Shown here piece by piece: positions 16,675-20,832 of a stretch of DNA of 20,832 nucleotides. The notes under the pieces were generated by a model. The model worked only from the letters and a program-made list of their open reading frames with translations, ran no database searches and was not told the DNA's origin. Every line of letters begins with the position of its first letter. The stretch's first letter is position 1. This DNA is from Chrysochromulina tobinii (Eukaryota; Haptophyta; Prymnesiales; Chrysochromulinaceae): the NCBI GenBank assembly GCA_001275005.1, contig JWZX01000750.1:1-20832 (forward strand), given 5' to 3'. A program made the position numbers and the translations under genes.

Positions 16675-17570
16675 GGGCGAGGGCGACTGGCAGGCTACCC
16701 TCAGCTGCGCGCAGCTCCGCCACGCCGGTCACGGCCACGCCAGCAAGGACCCCAGCAAGGACCCAATCAAGGACCCAAGCGAGGACCCATGCTGCCGCCA
16801 ATTTCGTCTGCAGTGGTTCGACCGCATGATCCCGCTGCCGCCCTATCAGCCCGTGAGCCACATCTCGTACTACGAGGCCGAAGCGTTCTGTGCGTGGGCG
16901 GGCCGCCGACTGCCCACCGAGGCCGAGTGGGAGGCGGCGTGCTGCGGCGTCCCCACAGCTGATGACGGCCACCTCGCGCCGCATAAGGGTCGCCCGATGC
17001 CCTGGGGAGACGGACCGCCCACGACGGCGCGTGCCAACTGTGGCATGCGCCACGCCACACTGCTCGACGTTCATGAGCTGCCCGCGGGAGATTCGATCTG
17101 GGGGGTGCGCCAGATGCTCGGCAACGTGTGGGAATGGACCTCGACACAGTTCTACCCGTACCCAGGCTACGTAATGGACTTTCCGTACGTGACTGAGTGC
17201 CACTGAGCGCGTCTGATCGCCTCTGATTGCCGCTGATGGACTTTCCGTACGCGACTGAGTGCCTACTGAGTGCCACCGAGAGTGCCACTGAGTGCCACAG
17301 AGCGCGTCTGATCGCCACTGATTGCCACTGATTGCCACTGAGTGCCGCTGAGTACCACTGAGTGCCTCTGATCGCCACTGAGTGCCGCTGATCGCCGCTG
17401 AGTGCCACAGGTACCGCGAGCAGTCGGCACCGCACTTTGGCGGGTCGCGGGTCGCGCGAGGCGGCTGTTTCGCGACGCCCGACCTCATCGTGCGCGGCGA
17501 GTACCGCTCCTTCTACCACCCGACCAACCGACCGGAACTCGCCATTGGCTTCCGCACGTGCGCGCTCTGA
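11156..17570 (+). CDS. EgtD - SenB/GLT1D1-like glycosyltransferase - EgtB/SenA trifunctional fusion (gene H)
   Basis: Thirteen exons: 11156-12055, 12244-12462, 12680-13276, 13493-13599, 13668-13962, 14111-14182, 14409-14446, 14515-14698, 14832-15356, 15444-15515, 15672-16277, 16429-17184, 17411-17570. They total 4531 bases; with one base removed for an apparent slip in a C run (near 15940-15970) this is 1510 codons. Every junction restores a conserved motif in frame. Order: histidine trimethyltransferase (1-373), GT4-like glycosyltransferase (about 390-735), DinB three-His iron-site domain (about 800-1110), Pro-rich linker, FGE-like domain (about 1160-1509). EgtD makes hercynine; EgtB (fungal Egt1) adds sulfur, whereas bacterial SenB and SenA make a selenosugar and join it to hercynine. 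The middle transferase favours a selenoneine-type product; ergothioneine or a glycosylated derivative are alternatives. Probably cytosolic; no targeting signal is clear. Start is the first ATG in frame. Confidence 0.85.
12056..12243 (+). other. Intron 1 of gene H, 11-bp array type
   Basis: Donor CAG|GTGAAG, acceptor ATGTCACAG, 188 bases, phase 0. The body is an array of about 11-base units (ATTGCCTCATG changing to AGTGCCTCGTC). Near the 3' end a copy of the upstream exon (GCGCGATCGTCAC, 12193-12205, like 12019-12031) precedes the acceptor. This is the one clear case of upstream, not downstream, exon copying. A second in-phase acceptor exists at 12255. Confidence 0.75.
12439..12603 (+). repeat. 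67-bp tandem repeat of exon end plus donor
   Basis: The end of exon 2 with its donor (GATGGGTTCACCCTGATCAG, then CGAGGTGAGTG) is present at 12439, 12506 and 12573. Copies 1 and 2 also include GTCGTTAATTGCCTCTTGATT. There are thus three donors (12463, 12530, 12597). Only the first keeps the frame when joined to 12680. Confidence 0.9.
12463..12679 (+). other. Intron 2 of gene H, nested
   Basis: Donor GAG|GTGAGT, acceptor CCTCATCAG, 217 bases, phase 0. After the 67-bp repeats, the last donor copy is followed by a copy of the next exon (GCCCTCGACGGCGCCCTC at 12605-12622, identical to 12685-12702). Its inner part thus shows the exon-copy architecture as well. It separates the methyltransferase from the glycosyltransferase. 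Confidence 0.8.
13277..13440 (+). repeat. 32-bp tandem array carrying the donor site
   Basis: Period 32 (five starts exactly 32 apart, then one of 28). Each unit holds GTGCGACCTGTGAATGATTG followed by CTGCCCGCGGGG, i.e. donor, exon-start copy and a copy of the upstream exon end (CTGCCCGCGGG). The array is thus a serial duplication of the exon-exon junction itself. Confidence 0.92.
13277..13492 (+). other. Intron 3 of gene H with a repeated donor
   Basis: Donor GGG|GTGCGACC, acceptor GCCTCATCAG, 216 bases, phase 0. The exon start GTGCGACCTGTGAA occurs six times inside the intron (13277, 13309, 13341, 13373, 13405, 13433) and once as the true exon (13493). The last copy is followed by GTCGTTAATGGCCTCTTGATT as in introns 2 and 6. 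Removing it creates the conserved LPAG-VRPVKD block of the glycosyltransferase. Confidence 0.9.
13600..13667 (+). other. Intron 4 of gene H with introner cassette
   Basis: Donor CCAA|GTACGC, acceptor CCCCACAG, 68 bases, phase 2. The first 16 bases (GTACGCGCAGGCAGTC) are identical to the next exon (13668-13683), and similarity continues to about 29 bases with three changes. Cassette at 13630-13667. Confidence 0.92.
13630..13667 (+). mobile_element. Introner cassette copy in gene H
   Basis: CATGCAAGTGCTCACCACG, then ACGCCCTCACTCCCCACAG. It shares the subfamily changes (ACGACGCC, CTCACTCCCC) with the copy at 14477-14514, so these two are each other's closest relatives here and one likely gave rise to the other. 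Confidence 0.75.
13963..14110 (+). other. Intron 5 of gene H, 10-bp array type
   Basis: Donor CTC|GTGAGC, acceptor CCCTCATCAG, 148 bases, phase 0. The first 23 bases match the next exon with one change (GTGAGCCAAGCSCAACGGCT, then GCT). The body is the exact 10-bp array at 13991-14100. Confidence 0.92.
13991..14100 (+). repeat. 10-bp tandem array of branch-site-like units
   Basis: Eleven contiguous 10-base units, CTGATTGCGT or CTGATGGCGT, with one CTAATTGCGT and one CTGATTGCGG. Each begins with CTRAT, a branch-point consensus. Confidence 0.95.
14183..14408 (+). other. Intron 6 of gene H, nested
   Basis: Donor AAG|GTGAGT, acceptor CCTCATCAG, 226 bases, phase 0. Inside are a copy of the upstream exon end (CACACACGCCGCCAAGGCC, 14217-14235), a copy of the downstream exon start (GTGCAAGCCGAG from 14239), two copies of CGAGCTCGAGGCCGCTTGAT (14258, 14333) and an internal acceptor/donor junction CCTCATCAG|GTGAGC at 14324/14325. 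Confidence 0.8.
14447..14514 (+). other. Intron 7 of gene H with introner cassette
   Basis: Donor GAGAG|GTACGC, acceptor CCCCACAG, 68 bases, phase 2. The first 28 bases are identical to the first 28 of the next exon (14515-14542; GTACGCGGCAGCGGCACAGC and on). It is the longest perfect exon copy in the window and so probably the youngest. Cassette at 14477-14514. The preceding exon is only 38 bases. Confidence 0.93.
14699..14831 (+). other. Intron 8 of gene H, GC-AG type with two cassettes
   Basis: Only the boundary CAG|GCGCGT ... CCCCACAG| keeps the frame (TWQ then ARASWLRAQLW). The exon copy at the 5' end, GCGCGTGCTTCA, matches GCGCGCGCTTCA at 14832 and therefore supplies GC, not GT. Cassette cores start at 14726 and 14791. 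Between them lies a third copy of the exon start (CGCGCTTCATGG, 14761-14772). Confidence 0.75.
15357..15443 (+). other. Intron 9 of gene H, 10-bp array type
   Basis: Donor CGG|GTGAGC, acceptor CCTCATCAG, 87 bases, phase 0. The first 20 bases (GTGAGCGGAGCAGAGCGCTG) are identical to the next exon (15444-15463). The body is six 10-base units of CCGCTGATGA (15371-15430). Confidence 0.95.
15516..15671 (+). other. Intron 10 of gene H, double unit with a recursive AG|GT
   Basis: Donor CAG|GTGCAT, acceptor TTGACTACCAG, 156 bases, phase 0. The exon start GTGCATGCGATGGCCGACAC (then CCT) occurs at 15516, 15584 and 15672. Two arrays of 10-base units (ACTTGACCTG) fill 15537-15580 and 15605-15668, each ending TTGACTACCAG. 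The junction at 15583/15584 is acceptor and donor at once. Confidence 0.93.
15940..15970 (+). other. Apparent frameshift in a C-rich run (exon 11 of gene H)
   Basis: The DinB part reads in frame 3 up to the Pro-rich linker, and the FGE part reads in frame 1 from it. Downstream of about 15970, frame 1 gives a natural linker (TPAPTPPPAPITAQDAPAEG). No GT donor exists between about 15840 and 16040, so an ordinary intron is unlikely. The run of CCCCCCC/CCCCCGAA units is prone to sequencing or assembly error; one surplus base would explain it. Confidence 0.6.
16278..16428 (+). other. Intron 11 of gene H, array type with repeated upstream end
   Basis: Donor GAAAA|GTGGGC, acceptor CCTCATCAG, 151 bases, phase 2. 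It begins with a copy of the next exon (GTGGGCCCAC). A duplicated block (TTGATCCTCGACTGTGAAAW, then GTGGGCCCAC, at 16258 and 16315) repeats the exon end and donor. Units of GATGACCGMT follow before the acceptor. Confidence 0.85.
17185..17410 (+). other. Intron 12 of gene H, ACTGAGTGCC array type
   Basis: Donor TCC|GTACGT, acceptor GTGCCACAG, 226 bases, phase 2. Units such as ACTGAGTGCC and CTGATYGCC at about 10-base spacing fill it. A copy of the exon end with donor (ATGGACTTTCCGTAC) recurs at 17236-17250. Splicing creates MDFPYREQS, a conserved block of the EgtB/SenA C-terminus. Confidence 0.85.
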
Positions 17571-17679
17571 AGCTCAAGGCATGCAGAAGGTGCGGCATGA
17601 TAGACTCATGTAGATTGAGACCACATTGGAGGTGAGCTAACTGAGCGGGCTGGCGGCGGGCTCAAATTTACTCGAGTGG

Positions 17680-17712
17680 GCTCGTGCGTAAAGATCACGT
17701 TTACGCACGAGC
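17680..17712 (+). repeat. 13-bp perfect inverted repeat, 7-base loop
   Basis: GCTCGTGCGTAAA, loop GATCACG, TTTACGCACGAGC. It lies 110 bases after the stop codon of gene H, so it would fold in the 3' untranslated RNA. It lacks the ATGA/AA/TGA core of a SECIS element. Confidence 0.8.
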
Positions 17713-17771
17713 CAGTAAAGATCACGTAGAGCATTTCGTCCGTCGCTCTGAAAAGAAAATAGCTCGGCCTT

Positions 17772-17808
17772 GCAAGCAAGCTAAGTAGTCTTTTTTTGGC
17801 TTGCTTGC
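17772..17808. repeat. 10-bp inverted repeat GCAAGCAAGC/GCTTGCTTGC
   Basis: A perfect 10-bp stem with a 17-base loop that includes seven or more T. It could act at the transcript end of gene H or be a simple-repeat by-product. Confidence 0.55.
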
Positions 17809-17934
17809 TTGCTCGGCCACCAGCTCTCGGGCGGGCTGTTTCGTTTTGACAGACCCCGGGAATCGCGGCGAAACGGCGGCTTGGAGGCTCCTGCTGGTAT
17901 TGCTGTCAAAGAGCGACCGTCCGCTTCACGCTTC

Positions 17935-18747
17935 ATGGCGCCGCGAACTGGCGACGTTGTCGCGCGACAGCCTTCTTGGATACCCGACGAGCTCGTTACA
18001 GCGTGTGGAGGATGTGCCATGGAGTTCGGGCTCATCAAACGCCGGCACCATTGCAGAGCATGCGGTGGCATCTTTTGTTCAAGTTGCTCGCTCTCGCGAG
18101 AAGCCTTCCCGCACCTTGGCTACCACGAGCCCGTTCGATGCTGCAACCCCTGCGCCACCATCATGCACGAGCAGAGGCAGCGCCCTGCACGTGGCGCGCC
18201 GGCCCAAGCTGAGACCTCGGGAGCACCGCCCGCGCACGCAGAGAAGGGTGCACGCGTTCGAGTCTTCGGCCTCGAAGCCAAGCCAGAGTACAACGATCAG
18301 ATGGGCACGGTCACCTTGTGGGATGACGCAAGGAAGCGCGCGGGCGTGCTGCTCGATAGCGGCACGAAGGTAGCTCTCAAGCTAGCGAACCTACGAGCTG
18401 CCACAGAGCCACCCGCCGCTGCGGCACAGCCGTCGTCGTCGTCGGAACTGCCACCCGCCGCGCTGGCACAGCCATCGTCGGAATTGCCGATCTCCGCGGC
18501 TCTACCACTGCCACGCCGCCGCTCGGCGCCGCCGCTCCTCACGACCCAAACGCCGGCCGCCCTGCCCGCTGCAGCGCCACCTGGTGCATCGAAACCCTCT
18601 TCGCTCCTGCCGAGGGACAGCGCCCGGGACGGCGCTATTCGGGTGGACAAGATCTACCATGGCAGCGCTGTCATGTTCCTACTCGAACTGGCCTTCGCTG
18701 CAGCGATGAGCGAGCTCGCGGAGAATCGCCCTGCCGCAAGCGCTTAA
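17935..18747 (+). CDS. FYVE zinc-finger protein with an SH3-like segment
   Basis: A 270-residue intronless protein; the start is the first ATG of the frame. The FYVE finger spans about 13-76: WxxD (W15, D18), KRRHHCRACG (35-44) as the phosphoinositide-binding basic patch, and the zinc ligands C24/C27, C40/C43, C48/C51 and C70/C73; the usual RVC is VRC here (67-69). FYVE fingers bind PI(3)P on endosomes, so the protein should be endosome- or vacuole-associated. Residues about 102-152 (RVRVFGLEAKPEYNDQMGTV and on, ending KLANLRA) form a small beta-rich segment common in algal multidomain proteins. The rest (155-240) is Pro/Ala/Ser-rich and disordered. A hydrophobic helix (about 246-262, VMFLLELAFAAAMSELA) closes the protein. 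Target unknown. Confidence 0.88.
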   Translation: MAPRTGDVVARQPSWIPDELVTACGGCAMEFGLIKRRHHCRACGGIFCSSCSLSREAFPHLGYHEPVRCCNPCATIMHEQRQRPARGAPAQAETSGAPPAHAEKGARVRVFGLEAKPEYNDQMGTVTLWDDARKRAGVLLDSGTKVALKLANLRAATEPPAAAAQPSSSSELPPAALAQPSSELPISAALPLPRRRSAPPLLTTQTPAALPAAAPPGASKPSSLLPRDSARDGAIRVDKIYHGSAVMFLLELAFAAAMSELAENRPAASA

Positions 18748-19110
18748 AGGCTCTGGCCCCTGCTTCGACCAAGGCTTCGACTCGAGATTCAACGGCACAA
18801 CTACAAGAGGCTGCACAGAGTGTGTGTGGACTTCGTGTCACACTCGGAACACGAACTTTGGTGTGCGGTGCAGAATGGGTTTACACGAGCGCAATTATCC
18901 GGATTCGTAACCAGAAATCCAGAGAGCAGAGTCGCCAAAATTCGACCGTTGACCTTTTCACCGGCTTCAAAAGCCGCCCCCTGGGGTACATTTTGCTGAG
19001 TCCGGCGGCAAGGTGATGACTCGTCCTGAAAGCTTCGGTGATTTCATCGCAAGTTCGACGACACGCGCCCATGACGACGCATCTCGAATTCGCCATTTTT
19101 CGAAAGCGAG
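18748..19110. other. Intergenic region between I and J
   Basis: 363 bases between two + strand genes. A short hairpin CGGCTT-CAA-AAGCCG (18962-18976) and a GT-rich word (GAGTGTGTGTGGAC near 18819) are the only structures noted. It presumably holds the 3' end of I and the promoter of J. Confidence 0.5.
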
Positions 19111-20832
19111 ATGGCCGAAGCGACGACGACGACAGAGGCGATGCCGGCAGAGGCGGCGATTGAGACGAAGAACTCGATCCTCGAGGTCGGCAACTCCATG
19201 CTGAACGCGATTGTGCTGGCCTTCTCGCCGCGTGGGCCGCTTTCATCGGGACCGACGAGCGTTCCCGCGCGTGCGCTTTCAAGCGCGCGCACTGTGCAGG
19301 CGGCAGCGAAACAGACACTTCCAGAAACGCCCACTGAGGTTGAGCTGCCGACGCTCAAGCCAGAGTCTGACGCTGCCTCTCACTTGGCGCCGCCGCCGGC
19401 GCACCGCCACCAAATGGGCCCCACGCGGCCCGATGCCTTGGATAATGGGGACGACACCAACCTCGACGACATCGACGACGACGACGACGACGCTATTCGG
19501 AATTCGCGTCGCAAGCGTTGCCCCACGCGCAAGCACGTCGACATCGACCACGAGGTGAAGCGCGAGTTGAGTGCGCTCGACAGCGACCTGGCGGAGGTGC
19601 TCGGACGCGGCGATATTGCGCTCGTGAGCACGAAATGGCTGAAAGCCCAGCTCGCCCGGCAGCCAGACTACCGCATCGTCCGCCGGCAGGACCTCAAGCC
19701 TGTGGGCGGCATCAAGCCACATCTGACGCCCAAGGAGGCCAAGCGGCTCCTTCTCGAGGGCAGGCGCGCAGTCGGCGCGTTCTCTCTCGGCTGGCCCACC
19801 CAGGGCAACCCGGACCCGACCGGCCACCGCATCCAGGCCTTTGGGCGTGCCCTTTTAGAGCGGCCCGACATCGAGGCCTTTTTCTGGGATTACCCATCGC
19901 TGTACCAGAACAGTGACCACAGTCCCCGCACCAAAAAGCAGGAGCGCTCCTTCAAAAGAGGGCTTCGCGTGGTAAGGCGCTCGCGATCAGAACGCTCCTC
20001 CGGAACGCCCCACGTCATGCCCCCCTCCTCTCTTCATGCTGTCCTTCGCACCGCCTCGCTGAGAGAATGCCGCCCACCCCCGTCGGCCTCTGTGCCGTGC
20101 GTGCGTCCTCGCCGCAGATGGGCAGCCTCTATGCCTCCGCTATCGGCACGACCGTGCTGCAGCTCAAAGAGCTGCCGCCGCGACCGCGAGAGTACGATGG
20201 CAAGCTCTGCCTCTTCGACGTCGCCCCGGGCGTTGACGGGGCGGCGATCAAAGCGGCGCTTGTGCCCTACGGCGACATCGTCAGCTGCATGCTCGGCAAA
20301 ACTGCGCGTCCTGCGACCGTGTGCTTCGCGACGCACGCGGCGGCGCAGGCGGCCAAGCGCGCGGCGGCGCAGCTCGTGCACATCGCCGGCGGCGTGGACA
20401 CGCTCTTCAACGAGCGCTCGTACGATGGACGGCACGGCGAGGCCGGCCTCGACGACGACGAGGGCCGCGGCTGGTGCGTCTTCGAGTCGGCGGTGAGCGG
20501 CGAGCTCATCCTGCGGCTGTCCGTCGTCCCACGGCTGAAGGCGGAGCTGGATAAGCTGCCGCCCAAGATGCTTCAGGTCCGCAGCGGGCACTCCCTCGAG
20601 CCCGTCGACTTGAGCGCCGGCCGGCTCGAGACGCGCGTCGCCGAGGTGGTAGCCCGCATCGAGGGAGCCACCTTCACCGGCAAGGGCGACAAGGCCATGG
20701 TCATCGACCTTTACAAGACGTTTGTGGAACGGATTGCGGGCGCGCTGGCGCGATTGTTGCCCAAGATGCGCGCGTCCCACGGTGCGACGGCCGCGCCGCC
20801 GGAGCCGCTGCCGCAGGTCGATGCGCCCGCCG
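19111..20832 (+). CDS. Conserved algal protein of the FFWDYPSLYQ / RGWCVFE family, partial at 3' edge
   Basis: Exons 19111-19971 and 20118 to beyond the window, at least 525 residues. The N-terminus (1-110) is low-complexity; an acidic run (about 113-127) is followed by a basic cluster (RNSRRKRCPTRKH, 130-142) that could be a nuclear signal. FFWDYPSLYQ (257-266), the PRTKKQERSF block (272-281), SLYASAIGTTVLQLKELP (289-306) and GRGWCVFESAV (403-413) are hallmarks of a family of unknown function that I associate with haptophytes and dinoflagellates. Between the last two, about 316-372, lies a segment with RRM-like spacing (KLCLFDVAPG, LVPYGDIVSC, ATVCFATHAAAQAA). The C-terminal part (about 420-520) has mixed helices. 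No enzyme role can be stated. Confidence 0.75.
19972..20117 (+). other. Ordinary intron of gene J
   Basis: Donor GTG|GTAAGG, acceptor CCTCGCCGCAG, 146 bases, phase 0. It has no cassette, no tandem array and no exon copy, and is a control for the unusual introns of B and H. Joining it links SFKRGLRV to MGSLYASAIG, the family order. Confidence 0.8.

Larger units (their letters stand above)
14832..17570 (+). other. Domain 3: EgtB/SenA-type DinB plus FGE-like module (exons 9-13)
   Basis: DinB part: WLRAQLWTSYRRFL, then TDWSIGHVAFTFDYLVALPL with H845; later LYDSMRVSGAERWAL and SIVHTLWHTEELIHARN with H1058 and H1062. H845 plus the HxxxH pair form the expected three-histidine iron site. FGE-like part: IPGGIFFLGAE, FRIAKHCVTNREFAAFV, PVSHISYYEAEAFCAWAGRR followed by LPTEAEWEAA, MLGNVWEWT, FYPYPGYVMDFPYREQS, RVARGGCFAT, and the end YRSFYHPTNRPELAIGFRTC followed by AL. 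The C-terminal block resembles the SenA/EgtB-X group more than classical EgtB, from memory of the families. Inserts: Gly/Ala/His repeats (about 15150-15220), a Pro-rich linker (15885-16165), a GE repeat (16650-16687) and KDP repeats (16747-16790). It should be an iron enzyme forming the C-S or C-Se bond on hercynine. Confidence 0.85.
17571..17934. other. Region between H and I with two hairpins
   Basis: 364 bases: the 3' end of gene H and leader of gene I. It holds two inverted repeats (17680-17712 and 17772-17808), a word TAAAGATCACGT present twice (17689-17700, 17715-17726) and a T run (17790-17797). No gene is seen; the frame of gene I stays open back to about 17809 but lacks an ATG before 17935. 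Confidence 0.6.

Noticed and set aside
17581-17640. Possible SECIS element (ATGATAGACTCATG) after gene H
   Set aside because: The AA bulge and TGA-side of the core are missing and no in-frame TGA in gene H needs Sec; all stops met lie in introns.

Overview
The window looks like nuclear DNA of a GC-rich single-celled eukaryote, most likely a marine alga. I lean towards a haptophyte, but the phylum is an inference. The grounds are intron-bearing genes, multidomain fusions, a FYVE finger, an N-terminal organelle-type presequence, and a protein family (gene J) I associate with haptophytes and dinoflagellates. There are no operons, Shine-Dalgarno sites, tRNAs or rRNAs.

Layout: (A) 265-1473 + MOSC/mARC-like oxidoreductase; (B) 1520-5609 + ARM/HEAT-like repeat protein with six introns; (C) 5819-6814 + FKBP-type prolyl isomerase; (D) 7307-8224 - protein with three PSxKQ-type repeats and an organellar-type presequence; (E) 8375-9595 + RluA-type pseudouridine synthase fused to a cold-shock domain; (G) 10262-10984 - secretory Cys-rich membrane protein; (H) 11156-17570 + 13-exon fusion enzyme; (I) 17935-18747 + FYVE-finger protein; (J) 19111-window end + partial gene with one ordinary intron. 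D/E and G/H are divergent pairs sharing short promoters. C/D and E/G are convergent.

The main discovery candidate is gene H. Spliced in silico, it reads as one polypeptide of about 1509 residues: an EgtD-type histidine N-alpha-trimethyltransferase, then a GT4-type glycosyltransferase of the GLT1D1/SenB kind, then a DinB plus FGE-sulfatase module of the EgtB/SenA kind. Fungal Egt1 joins only the first and last parts. A sugar transferase in the middle matches the bacterial selenoneine pathway (SenB makes a selenosugar, SenA joins it to hercynine). The gene may therefore encode a single-chain hercynine-to-selenoneine (or ergothioneine-type) synthase.

The second discovery candidate is the introns of genes B and H. 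Almost every one has the same construction. A copy of the first 10-28 bases of the downstream exon sits at the intron's 5' end and supplies the GT donor. Next comes either a short conserved cassette (introner; core GCAAGTGCTCAC, ending CCCCACAG) or a tandem array of 10-22 bp units, most containing a branch-point-like CTRAY. Then comes the acceptor, directly followed by the original exon copy. Some introns are nested, with several copies and internal AG|GT junctions suited to recursive splicing. Genes A, C, D, E, G and I have no introns, and gene J has a plain one, so the expansion is specific to two genes.
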